A stretch of 34,015 nt of DNA from an uncultured cyanobacterium (GTDB lineage Bacteria > Cyanobacteriota > Cyanobacteriia > Cyanobacteriales > Nostocaceae), in contig CAIVAU010000123.1 in the NCBI GenBank assembly GCA_903903925.1, positions 1 through 34,015 of the forward strand, read 5' to 3'. Under the pieces are notes generated by a model, which did not search any database, had not been told where the DNA came from, and saw only the letters and a list, made by a program, of their open reading frames with translations. Shown here one piece after another: positions 1 to 7,255 of this stretch (positions are counted from its first letter, which is position 1; each line of letters starts with the position of its first letter). The translations under genes were made by a program, and so were the position numbers.

Positions 1-49
1 CGTGAACACCAAGGATTTTCGCTGCTTCCCTTGGGGTGACATGTTGCAT
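1..49 (-). CDS. Partial gene, helix-turn-helix N-terminus (IS607-resolvase/MerR-like)
   Basis: The ATG is at 49 on the minus strand and 16 codons are visible before the window edge, reading MQHVTPREAAKILGVH. The pattern 'TPxEAAxxLGVx' is the usual first helix and turn of a DNA-binding domain found at the start of IS607-family serine recombinases (TnpA) and of MerR/excisionase-like regulators. An AGG lies about six bases before the ATG. The spacer in front holds three copies of an 11-bp motif, as expected for a self-regulated or end-binding protein. With so few residues the family is an inference; a plain MerR-type or phage-type regulator fits as well. Confidence 0.5.
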   Translation of the reverse strand, partial: MQHVTPREAAKILGVH

Positions 50-56
50 TAATACC

Positions 57-115
57 TGCTTATCTCAACTATTATTAGTCTAGCGTGAAATAAGCAACTT
101 TAGGTGAGATAAGCA
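57..115. promoter_or_regulatory. Three copies of an 11-bp motif, possible operator or element end
   Basis: TGCTTATCTCA at 57-67 is the exact reverse complement of TGAGATAAGCA at 105-115. A third copy, TGAAATAAGCA at 86-96, differs by one base and has the orientation of the 105-115 copy. The cluster lies just upstream of the leftward helix-turn-helix gene starting at 49. Two inverted plus one direct copy within 59 bp suggests binding sites for an oligomeric DNA-binding protein, plausibly that gene's own product. Confidence 0.5.
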
Positions 116-161
116 AAAATATTTTAACTAATTACTCGTCTTGTAAAACCCAATAAATTAC

Positions 162-251
162 ATGACTGAGGTGATTTCAGATAAATTAGAGCCAGAGCCT
201 CTAGTAAGGCTGCGAATTTATCAACGTCTAAGCTTTAATAAGCAGTCTTAG
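162..251 (+). CDS. Short ORF (29 codons) just ahead of frmA
   Basis: An ATG at 162 opens a 29-codon frame ending in TAG at 249-251. The translation begins MTEVISDKLEPEPLVRLRIY. The end of the frame runs into the ribosome-binding site of frmA (GGAGG at 251-255), so if translated it would lie 11 bases upstream of the frmA start. No clear Shine-Dalgarno precedes it. The charged composition looks coding-like, but 29 codons can arise by chance. It may be a leader peptide, a truncated gene remnant or nothing. Confidence 0.2.
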   Translation: MTEVISDKLEPEPLVRLRIYQRLSFNKQS

Positions 252-262
252 GAGGGCTGATC

Positions 263-1378
263 TTGGAAATAAAAGCAGCAGTAGCTTACGATTACGGTAA
301 GCCGTTGACTATTGAAAAAGTTCAACTTGAGGGACCTCGCTCAGGAGAAGTGATGGTAGAGATCAAAGCAAGTGGGGTCTGCCACACCGATGCCTATACC
401 CTTTCTGGTCGCGATCCCGAAGGTTTATTTCCAGCCATTTTAGGACATGAAGGTGCTGGCATCGTTGTGGAGGTAGGGGAAGGCGTGACTAGCGTCAGGC
501 CAGGGGATCATGTGATTCCCTTATACACCCCAGAGTGCCGCCAGTGCGAATATTGTCTCAGCTTTAAAACTAATCTTTGTCAGGCAATTCGCGTGACTCA
601 AGGGCGTGGTGTAATGCCTGATGGCACTAGTCGCTTTTCCCTGAATGGGCAAATGATTCATCACTATATGGGCACATCCACCTTTGCCAACTATACAGTA
701 TTGCCAGAAATCGCTGTCGCAAAAATCCGGGAGGACGCACCTTTTGATAAAGTTTGTTATATTGGCTGCGGCGTGACAACGGGCATAGGCGCAGTGATTC
801 ATACAGCCAAGGTAGAACCAGGAGCTAATGTGGTGGTTTTTGGTTTGGGCGGTATTGGCTTGAATGTGATTCAAGGGGCGCGGATGGTCGGAGCCAATAT
901 GATTGTAGGCGTGGATATTAATCCCAACAAAAAAGCTTTAGCCCAAAAGTTTGGCATGACTCACTTCGTCAACCCGAAGGAAGTTGAGGGCGATTTGACT
1001 TCCTACATAGTTGACCTAACTAAAGGCGGTGCTGATTACAGCTTTGAATGCATCGGCAATATAAATGTGATGCGCCAAGCTTTGGAAAGCTGCCACAAAG
1101 GTTGGGGCGTGAGTGTGATTCTTGGTGTTGCTGGTGCTGGTGAGGAGATTCGTACACGTCCTTTCCAACTTGTAACCGGGCGTGTTTGGAAAGGCTCAGC
1201 GTTTGGTGGAGCCAGAGGACGCACGGATGTGCCGAAAATAGTTGACTGGTATATGGAGGGGAAAATCAATATTGACGATTTAATTACCCATGTAATGCCG
1301 ATAGAGTGCATCAATGAAGCTTTTGATTTGATGCATCAGGGCCTGTCAATTCGGAGTGTGGTAACCTTTGATGGCTAA
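263..1378 (+). CDS. frmA: S-(hydroxymethyl)glutathione dehydrogenase (class III alcohol dehydrogenase)
   Basis: This zinc- and NAD-dependent enzyme oxidises the spontaneous adduct of formaldehyde and glutathione to S-formylglutathione in the cytoplasm; the family also reduces S-nitrosoglutathione. The 371 residues match the usual class III length. Catalytic zinc ligands are C40, H62 (in GHEGAG) and C169. The structural zinc site is C92, C95, C98 and C106. The Rossmann turn GLGGIG is at 194-199, with D218 at the end of the second strand for NAD. R115, in the position of the class III anion-binding arginine, supports the glutathione-adduct specificity. The start is TTG at 263, chosen because GGAGG at 251-255 is well spaced and no closer ATG exists. 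The usual partner, S-formylglutathione hydrolase, is not adjacent. Downstream, CCCCACA heptamers separate it from the next gene. Confidence 0.93.
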   Translation: MEIKAAVAYDYGKPLTIEKVQLEGPRSGEVMVEIKASGVCHTDAYTLSGRDPEGLFPAILGHEGAGIVVEVGEGVTSVRPGDHVIPLYTPECRQCEYCLSFKTNLCQAIRVTQGRGVMPDGTSRFSLNGQMIHHYMGTSTFANYTVLPEIAVAKIREDAPFDKVCYIGCGVTTGIGAVIHTAKVEPGANVVVFGLGGIGLNVIQGARMVGANMIVGVDINPNKKALAQKFGMTHFVNPKEVEGDLTSYIVDLTKGGADYSFECIGNINVMRQALESCHKGWGVSVILGVAGAGEEIRTRPFQLVTGRVWKGSAFGGARGRTDVPKIVDWYMEGKINIDDLITHVMPIECINEAFDLMHQGLSIRSVVTFDG

Positions 1379-1434
1379 TTTTAGCCTTAACAGTGTAACA
1401 GTGTATATACTGTGATGCGTGCAAAATTATTGTT

Positions 1435-1453
1435 CCCCCACACCCCACACCCC
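1435..1453. repeat. Short tandem heptamer repeat (CCCCACA)
   Basis: Two full copies of CCCCACA plus a partial third lie between frmA and the next gene. Heptanucleotide tandem repeats of this composition are a familiar feature of filamentous cyanobacterial spacers. No function can be assigned. Confidence 0.6.
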
Positions 1454-1542
1454 GTTCTTTGGATGGAGGACAGCTTTACGTCCAAGTGTTATTCTTTCAG
1501 GTAAGATTTTAGCAATGCTGTCATAACACAATTAATTGAACA

Positions 1543-2112
1543 GTGACTACCCCAAAGTTAGTGAAGGCTCCCAAACAATTGGCACAAGAGCGCATCGGCG
1601 AAGAGCGTATGCATGATGTTCTCCTGCTAATGACTCACTTACTCAAAAGTGAGGAAGTTACTTTGAAGCTCATTTTAAATTGCCTCTACGATGTCGGTTC
1701 AGTCAACTTGATTAACAACAAGCTTCGGAGTCGCCCCCTCAGCTTTATGGCGTTGGGAATTGCCAGAATGTCTAAACCAGTATTCAGAACTGTGGCTTTG
1801 CATTGGGTTCAGAAGAATGCTCCCCGACTAGCTACTGACTGGTTGTACTCGAAGGTTTCTTTCCAAAATGTAGAAGATCAACAACCAGATGCCATAGCCG
1901 TAGTCTCAAAGGTTCAATTAGATTCTTTAGATACTAGTCAACAAGAGATTAAGCGTTTGCGTTCTGAAGTGAGGTATCTAACTGGGATTTCGGCTGGGGC
2001 GCTTGTCGCTCTGGCTAGCACTGTCATTTGGGTAAGCCACAACCCCCACGCCAGAACTGTGATTCACACAACAAATTCAAATGGCAATTTGGCAACTACG
2101 CCAAGTAAGTGA
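1543..2112 (+). CDS. Conserved-looking hypothetical protein with one C-terminal membrane segment
   Basis: This 189-residue protein is not a family I can name. The N-terminal 130 residues are basic and predicted largely helical, with a hydrophobic, Leu/Met-rich stretch near residues 25-50. A short helical region rich in Gln, Glu and Arg at about 125-145 may form a coiled coil. It is followed by one probable transmembrane helix at about 148-166 and a polar tail rich in Asn and Thr. The start is GTG at 1543; no strong Shine-Dalgarno is visible, and an internal ATG (codon 23) is an alternative. It stands alone between frmA and a terminator-like hairpin at 2180, so it is probably monocistronic. 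A membrane-tethered cyanobacterial protein is the most that can be said. Confidence 0.65.
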   Translation: MTTPKLVKAPKQLAQERIGEERMHDVLLLMTHLLKSEEVTLKLILNCLYDVGSVNLINNKLRSRPLSFMALGIARMSKPVFRTVALHWVQKNAPRLATDWLYSKVSFQNVEDQQPDAIAVVSKVQLDSLDTSQQEIKRLRSEVRYLTGISAGALVALASTVIWVSHNPHARTVIHTTNSNGNLATTPSK

Positions 2113-2179
2113 CGAGTATGGTAGATGTTGAAACGTTATTGCACAAAAAGATACACAGCACAGTATAAAACCTCCTTTT

Positions 2180-2204
2180 CCCGGTTAGCTACCGGGGCTT
2201 TTCT
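2180..2204 (+). terminator. Hairpin with T-rich tail after the 189-aa gene
   Basis: CCCGGT (2180-2185) pairs with ACCGGG (2191-2196) around a five-base loop and is followed by GCTTTTCT. The position, about 70 bases after the stop codon of the gene ending at 2112, fits an intrinsic terminator on the plus strand. It may instead be the first element of the structured block that continues to 2277. Confidence 0.5.
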
Positions 2205-2277
2205 GCACGACGCCAAATGAGTGCAAACCATTATGCAGTCGTGGTTTGATGCCCCCAGGTATATACATGGGGGTTTT
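2205..2277 (+). ncRNA. Candidate structured RNA: pseudoknot plus terminator hairpin
   Basis: CACGAC (2206-2211) pairs with GTCGTG (2238-2243), and TGCA (2222-2225) with TGCA (2234-2237) extends that helix inward. The enclosed loop contains AACC (2226-2229), which can pair with GGTT just outside the helix (2243-2246); the longer alternative is CAAACCA (2224-2230) with TGGTTTG (2242-2248). The order of the arms is that of an H-type pseudoknot or of two exclusive folds. It is followed by CCCCCA (2252-2257) pairing with TGGGGG (2268-2273) and then TTTT, a terminator. The T tracts place the RNA on the plus strand. I do not recognise an RNA family. Confidence 0.4.
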
Positions 2278-2843
2278 ATTATGAATGCTTGGATATACCG
2301 GAAAACAACTAGACTCTATGTTAAAAATCTTTTGACTCGTTTCCTGTTTGATTTCTTGACTGGCTGTAGATGGAATTAAGAAAATTTACTTTATCAGGGA
2401 GCATTGTGTGTACAACGAAGACGATCGCGGTAGCGGCAGGTTTGGCAATTCATAGGTCGGCATTGGTAGCACTTTATTAACAATGTAAAAATCTACGTTA
2501 AGCCCAAAGCCCTCTCCTTATTTACGCCGACCTGTACTAGTGTGTTAATTCTGAGGGTTTTTAGGCGATCATTTTTCACAGGTCATCTCTGTTCCAATGC
2601 GGGAGGATAAAACCTAGATTTAATCGGGAATTTCTTCCATCGTGACGACACAGAAACTGCATGAACTCTTTCGGTGACTGTCATCCACAAAATTAACATA
2701 CTAGCAACACAGTAACAGATTCGCGCCATAGATGAACCGGAATCTCGCTTCTTGTCAACTTTAGCGCGACAATTGTCATTTTTTGTGCGAACCCACATTT
2801 GATCAAATCTGCTGACCCTACTAGTCAGAGACTTCGGTAGATA

Positions 2844-2882
2844 AAGTAATATAAAAGCCCGCTAACTCAAGTTATATTACTT
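2844..2882. repeat. 11-bp perfect inverted repeat
   Basis: AAGTAATATAA (2844-2854) is the exact reverse complement of TTATATTACTT (2872-2882), with a 17-base loop. Pairing continues a few bases outward with one bulge. It could be an operator or an RNA hairpin in the leader of the interrupted small gene at 3020. No T tract follows, so it is not an obvious terminator. Confidence 0.45.
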
Positions 2883-3019
2883 ATTTAAGTAGGGACAATA
2901 ATTCTCAAAAAAGCATTGATTAATTTTACTTGCTTTAGCATGGGTAAAAAAATAGCCACCATTTCCCCAACACATAGTAATATCAACGACAAAGTTTTAT
3001 AGGGGAAATACTGATAGCT

Positions 3020-3175
3020 ATGGCTCAATTTAACAACAATCCATTAACAGCGCGATTTCAGAATCTTAAACAAAAACTTTAAAACTTTTTTGAATCGTGC
3101 ATTGATTCTTGTATAGAGTTGTTGGATATATTCGCGGGAAATACGGAAGCTTATTTAATTGCGGAGTTATCTTAA
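3020..3175 (+). pseudogene. Small protein gene interrupted by one in-frame TAA
   Basis: ATG at 3020 opens MAQFNNNPLTARFQNLKQKL, then TAA at 3080-3082. The same frame continues for 30 more codons, starting NFFESCIDSCIELLDIFAGN, to a second TAA at 3173-3175. Both halves have ordinary coding composition and together would make a 51-residue protein. AGGGGAAA at 3001-3008 lies upstream as a possible, rather distant, ribosome-binding site. The best explanation is a small gene inactivated by a point mutation (for example CAA or GAA to TAA). A genuine 20-residue peptide or stop-codon readthrough is also possible. I do not recognise the family. Confidence 0.35.
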
Positions 3176-3528
3176 TCCCTTTGTTTCCAAGAAGCTATAA
3201 GCACAATCATATAGACTGAAAGGCTTGTCAAAAGGTCACTCCAGCTTAAATAAATGTGTAATTAATTTTGCGTGAGTACTTAACTCTATTTATAAAGCAA
3301 TTCCCCGCATCATTTAATATAAGTATTTAAATGAACTAAGCAACCTATGGTCAAGAAGCAGTCTAAAGTAACCACTTAGTAAACAAAAAGCCGCGTAAAT
3401 TTTCTTAGGCTTTAAGCCTTTAACTCTCTCTCACTCAGTTTCTGGAATAACTGGGGTAATTTCTGATGCGTACTTTTTAGGTTCGCGAGTATGATTCACA
3501 AACAAGTTCTTTTTATCCAAAGCCCAAT

Positions 3529-4644
3529 ATGATCAATCAGGTAGAGAAAAAACTAAACGGCAAGCGGGATATTAGATTTGATATTTTGAAAACCATTGGG
3601 CTACTTTGTATTATTTTCGCCCATGTAGGATCTGAAACAAATATCTTATTTGACATCAGACGTTTTGATGTGATTCTGATGGTGATTGTGTCAGGAACAC
3701 TTTATTACTCTTCATCCGGCAGCAAAAAAATCTCTTTCTGGAGTTATTTGCGAAAAAGGTTGCCACGCCTGATTGCTTCAGTATGGTTATTTATCACCTT
3801 TTTCTTTATTTCAGCTTATTTCATCTATTCTTTACTTTCTCTGCCTTACCCATTCACATCAGAAAAAATAATCGACACATTTCTGTTATTAGAGGGGATC
3901 GGTTATGTATGGATCATTCGGGTATTTATTTTAGTTGCTCTTTTTGCAAGTTTAATACTTAATTTATACAGATTTTGTAAATCAGAGGTTAGGTTTTTAG
4001 CTTTACTCGCTTTCATCTATGTGGCTTATGAATTCCTATTAAATTTTACTCAACATCATAATTTACGTTATCAAATTATTTCGAGTTTAGTGAATGATTA
4101 CTTATTTTATATTATCTCTTATGGATGCCTATTTGGTTTAGGTATTGTTTTACCGAAACTTCGAGGGAGAACAATATTATTAATTTCGGGGATTTCCTTG
4201 ATTTTATTTTTATGTTGTGGTGTTTATTATTACCATCAACTAGGACATTTTATCTCTAATGTAGAGTTTAAGTACCCACCAAGACTTTACTATGTTTCCT
4301 ATGGTGTTTTTATGTCATTGCTGGCATATTATATAGTGAATAAATTGTATGTAAAATATAATTTGTCAGATAAAGATAATATCTTAATGAGAATTATTAT
4401 TTTTATAGGTTCATCAACATTATGGATATATTTGTGGCATATCTTCTTTATCTATTACTGGCAAAATTTATGCATAGAACATCTACCAATGTTTGCTAGT
4501 CACCTTATCATAGCTTTTTTCGTTGTAACATTGGGTGCGATCGCCGTCACTTATATACAGAAAAGAGTTATTTCTGGAGTTATCAGAAAAACCAGATTTG
4601 GTCAGAATAACTCCGAACTGCTTGCCATATTGTTTTTGAAGTAA
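3529..4644 (+). CDS. Acyltransferase family 3 membrane protein (exopolysaccharide O-acyltransferase-like)
   Basis: The 371-residue polytopic protein has about ten hydrophobic segments and the family's opening pattern: an R...D near residues 16-18 followed by a first membrane helix ending in the catalytic-type histidine (H32 in IIFAHV). Acyltransferase-3 proteins move acetyl or similar groups across the membrane onto sugars of surface polysaccharides and lipids. A glycan substrate is inferred from the neighbouring polysaccharide locus. It is transcribed rightward and converges on the leftward locus. The ATG at 3529 lacks a good Shine-Dalgarno. The coding region is AT-rich, unlike the housekeeping genes on the right side. 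Directly after its TAA an in-frame 54-codon ORF begins (4654), which could be a separate small gene or a detached tail. Confidence 0.8.
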   Translation: MINQVEKKLNGKRDIRFDILKTIGLLCIIFAHVGSETNILFDIRRFDVILMVIVSGTLYYSSSGSKKISFWSYLRKRLPRLIASVWLFITFFFISAYFIYSLLSLPYPFTSEKIIDTFLLLEGIGYVWIIRVFILVALFASLILNLYRFCKSEVRFLALLAFIYVAYEFLLNFTQHHNLRYQIISSLVNDYLFYIISYGCLFGLGIVLPKLRGRTILLISGISLILFLCCGVYYYHQLGHFISNVEFKYPPRLYYVSYGVFMSLLAYYIVNKLYVKYNLSDKDNILMRIIIFIGSSTLWIYLWHIFFIYYWQNLCIEHLPMFASHLIIAFFVVTLGAIAVTYIQKRVISGVIRKTRFGQNNSELLAILFLK

Positions 4645-4653
4645 ATTCGCTGT

Positions 4654-4818
4654 ATGCCCTGCACAGCTTATGAAATTTTTCAACCGCAAAATCCAACTGC
4701 TGCTGTGCTTTTGTTCGTCATCTGTCTGACGTTATTTGATACACCCAAACCTGGTTCTGAAGTGATTAAGTTTGATGAATTTCGGGTGAACTATGAAAGG
4801 TCGTGGAAGTACCGATGA
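4654..4818 (+). CDS. Small ORF (54 codons), one predicted membrane segment
   Basis: ATG at 4654 lies in the same frame as the preceding acyltransferase, four codons after its stop. The frame runs to TGA at 4816-4818, one base short of the opposing gene's stop codon. The protein has a polar N-terminus, one hydrophobic stretch at about 16-28 (TAAVLLFVICLTLF) and a charged tail ending in NYERSWKYR. The layout suggests a single-pass small membrane protein or the remnant of a larger anchored protein. There is no recognisable Shine-Dalgarno and I cannot name a family. Confidence 0.35.
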   Translation: MPCTAYEIFQPQNPTAAVLLFVICLTLFDTPKPGSEVIKFDEFRVNYERSWKYR

Positions 4819-4819
4819 A

Positions 4820-5914
4820 CTATAGAGTGGTTCTACCAGCAGCCGTTGTTGCTTCACTGATTACACTCTCACCAATTGAGTAAAGAAATAGTTTACTTCT
4901 ATTATGTAAAAAATTATGGGTTAATACTGAACCCAAAAGTGAAACAAACAAGCCTATAGCAAATTGTGGGATTACGTCAGTTATCCCAATTTTTACCAAA
5001 AAGGTTCTTGTAAAAGAACCAAAAATTATATGAAGCAGATATATACTCATGCTGATTTTGCCAAAATACACAATAGTATTTCTAAGTAAACTAAAAGGCT
5101 GATGTGGTAATCCAAATCGAAGTTTTGACCAGTCGTAGCTAGCTAGTATATATATTAGATAAAACCCAATAATCCCGTTGACTAACTTAACCAATAGAGG
5201 ATTGACAATCAAATTCTCTATAGAAAGCATTACAAATGCTAATAAGATTGTGTACAAAACAACGATAAGCACTGACTTTTTATTAAGATTTTGTTCGATT
5301 TTAGCTAAGTCAGTAGCTCTTAGACAACCAAAAGTATAGAAAATATTGAAATAAAACCAGACGGACATTAAACCTTTTATATAAAAAGATAGTAAAAATA
5401 AAATAATGCATATAAAAAGATATATTCTTTGATTCTTGATTATCTGAAAAACTAGAAAACCTAGTACGGATGCAAAAAATAAGGCTGGAAAAAACCAAAA
5501 AATGAATTCAGCAGATAATATGGAATAGAAAATTGCAAAGATAGAAAAACTAACTTTTCCAGAAAAGACTCGGAGAATAAAGTAAATTGGAGACCAACAT
5601 ATTAATGGAATGATCAACCTAAAAATTCTAGATTTTGCAAACTTTATATAGTTTGTATTATTCTTACTAAAAATTGCAAAAGATATGCCAGAAGCTATAA
5701 AAAATATTGGCATATGAAAAGTATATATAAATGTGTATAGCCAAGCTAAAATAGGTATATCTTGCTGGTATAGTTGACGTATACCTGTACCTTCATCTTT
5801 ATTTCCAATGATATGACCCACAACGACAAGAAATATTGCCAATCCACGTACAAAATATAAATTGTTAGATATTTTGTGCTTAGCTTCTGGAGTGATATTT
5901 GAGCTTATATGCAT
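4820..5914 (-). CDS. Acyltransferase family 3 membrane protein, last gene of the polysaccharide train
   Basis: The 364-residue integral membrane protein carries the acyltransferase-3 signature: R23 before the first helix, H34 in VVGHIIG, and the second-helix pattern FHMPIFFIASG at about 66-76, which is the form seen in fucose-4-O-acetylase-like proteins. About ten membrane helices follow. Its likely job is O-acetylation (or similar) of the repeat unit made by the upstream genes; the acceptor is unknown. It is transcribed leftward, 102 bp after the GT-C-like gene, and is the last member of the train. It is only distantly similar to the rightward acyltransferase at 3529, so the two are not a recent duplication. 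The sequence is strongly AT-rich. Confidence 0.82.
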   Translation of the reverse strand: MHISSNITPEAKHKISNNLYFVRGLAIFLVVVGHIIGNKDEGTGIRQLYQQDIPILAWLYTFIYTFHMPIFFIASGISFAIFSKNNTNYIKFAKSRIFRLIIPLICWSPIYFILRVFSGKVSFSIFAIFYSILSAEFIFWFFPALFFASVLGFLVFQIIKNQRIYLFICIILFLLSFYIKGLMSVWFYFNIFYTFGCLRATDLAKIEQNLNKKSVLIVVLYTILLAFVMLSIENLIVNPLLVKLVNGIIGFYLIYILASYDWSKLRFGLPHQPFSLLRNTIVYFGKISMSIYLLHIIFGSFTRTFLVKIGITDVIPQFAIGLFVSLLGSVLTHNFLHNRSKLFLYSIGESVISEATTAAGRTTL

Positions 5915-6016
5915 AATAAAAAATCGTCAAAAGTCTTTTAAATTAGAAACCCAATTATATAATCCCTATGTACATTAATTAGGTTTCATGAGGATTTAGT
6001 CAGCACATGTTGTGCA

Positions 6017-7219
6017 TCAAATCTTCTGGCGTAAAGGTTTCAGATTCAGATCACAGATGAACATGCAGGGTTTCATCAGATAAATTTCCTGCTGAGATAG
6101 AGACTGAGCCATAAAAGAATTTGGTACTACCGCTTGTATTGTATAAGGTAGGCTCTGCATAAAATGAATAACCAAAAGAAGGCAGATAAGTGTTTTTTTC
6201 TGTGAAAAACAGAAGAGAAGGCTAGGGCTGAAAATTAAGTACCAAGGCACTGCCAATTTCACGGATTTCATGATAAAAAAGAAGGAGGAAAGAGGAACAA
6301 AAGAGACAATAGTTCTCAATGTTTTTCTTTCATATATAATCACGAACAGCAAAATGATCAGCGGAGCATACGTAAATAAGGAGTACCAAAGCTTTTTAAG
6401 GATCAGTTCAGAACTTTGTTTATCGCTCAGAAAATTCCAGGCAAAAAGATTATCATTTGCTAGATGACCGATTGTAGAGAATGGGAGGAAAAACAAATCA
6501 GGTTTTTGAAGGTAGTAGCCCAAGAAGGGTAGAAAGCCTATCACTGCACCTTGAGAGACTTTTTGCAATATGGAAATGAAAGAATCGCTGCTTCGCTGTC
6601 TCCACATTTCATAAAACATCCAAGGAAATATTAGTATAGCAAATTGTTTTACTTGGATAGATATGACAAAGAAAAAACCAGCACGACGCCAATGCTTATC
6701 TTGAACTGCTATGGCATTGAGTATGGTGAAAAGAGCTGCTAGGGCTTCAAATTGTCCCTCTAAGGAGGTATAAAACACTGAAACTGGGGCACAAAAAAAT
6801 AGAATTGCTGCTACCTTAGAGATGTGCTTGTAAAATAAATAGGCAGAAGCTAACTCAATCAAAGTGAGCGTGAGCTTAACCCAGAAGATACCGACGAGGC
6901 CAAAAAATGAGAATGCATAAAAGAATATCAGTGTGACTGGTGGATATTGGAAGGGTATTTTAGTCCATGGCAATAACGTCCAAATTTCAGGAGCAAAATC
7001 TGTTCCCTTAGTATTATAGATAGCAAAATTATTATCCAGTGCATGGCTGGCATAGCCAAGATTTCTAAGTGCATCTGTAGTTTTCAGGGGAACCTGAAAG
7101 CAAGCGTATATCCTATAGGCAATAACCAAGAAAAATAAAACTAAAAGCAACCGATATAAAAGTTGTTGGTAGTCAAAATGATTTGAGTCAAGTTTTTTGA
7201 GGGAGATTTCTGGTTTCAT
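6017..7219 (-). CDS. GT-C-like polytopic glycosyltransferase (polyprenyl-phosphate sugar donor type)
   Basis: The 400-residue protein has one helix at about 21-40, a long first extracytoplasmic loop and about nine later helices. Loop 1 holds TTDALRN (D49) and QYPPV at 91-95. A later loop has SLEGQFEAL at 152-160, matching the 'YPP' and 'GQFE/D' signatures of GT-C mannosyl/arabinosyl-type enzymes. Such enzymes transfer a sugar from a polyprenyl-phosphate carrier on the outer face of the membrane. It may therefore add a side-branch sugar after Wzx flipping. It lies 36 bp behind the initiating sugar-phosphate transferase gene and is probably co-transcribed with it. Family assignment is by motif and topology only. 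Confidence 0.65.
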   Translation of the reverse strand: MKPEISLKKLDSNHFDYQQLLYRLLLVLFFLVIAYRIYACFQVPLKTTDALRNLGYASHALDNNFAIYNTKGTDFAPEIWTLLPWTKIPFQYPPVTLIFFYAFSFFGLVGIFWVKLTLTLIELASAYLFYKHISKVAAILFFCAPVSVFYTSLEGQFEALAALFTILNAIAVQDKHWRRAGFFFVISIQVKQFAILIFPWMFYEMWRQRSSDSFISILQKVSQGAVIGFLPFLGYYLQKPDLFFLPFSTIGHLANDNLFAWNFLSDKQSSELILKKLWYSLFTYAPLIILLFVIIYERKTLRTIVSFVPLSSFFFIMKSVKLAVPWYLIFSPSLLFCFSQKKTLICLLLVIHFMQSLPYTIQAVVPNSFMAQSLSQQEIYLMKPCMFICDLNLKPLRQKI

Positions 7220-7255
7220 ATTCAGGGCATAATGTGCAGATTATTGACAAAGTAG

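Larger units (their letters stand above)
2113..3528. other. 1.4-kb gene-poor spacer
   Basis: No convincing long gene lies here. From left to right it holds a hairpin with T-rich tail (2180-2204), a pseudoknot-capable segment and second hairpin (2205-2277), a 32-codon basic ORF (ATG 2281 to TAA 2379, weak), an 11-bp inverted repeat (2844-2882) and an interrupted small gene (3020-3175). A leftward 71-codon frame at 2583-2798 has an internal start at residue 24 that would give a signal-peptide-like N-terminus, but nothing else supports it. From 3176 to 3528 I see only AT-rich sequence leading into the acyltransferase gene. Confidence 0.6.

Noticed and set aside
2205..2277. tmRNA or integron attC site as explanation of the pseudoknot block
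   Set aside because: No tRNA-like acceptor end or tag frame, and no GTTRRRY/RYYYAAC pair flanking the fold.
2583..2798. 71-codon leftward frame with a signal-peptide-like stretch after an internal Met
   Set aside because: Only a hydrophobic stretch supports it; no start signal or recognisable domain.
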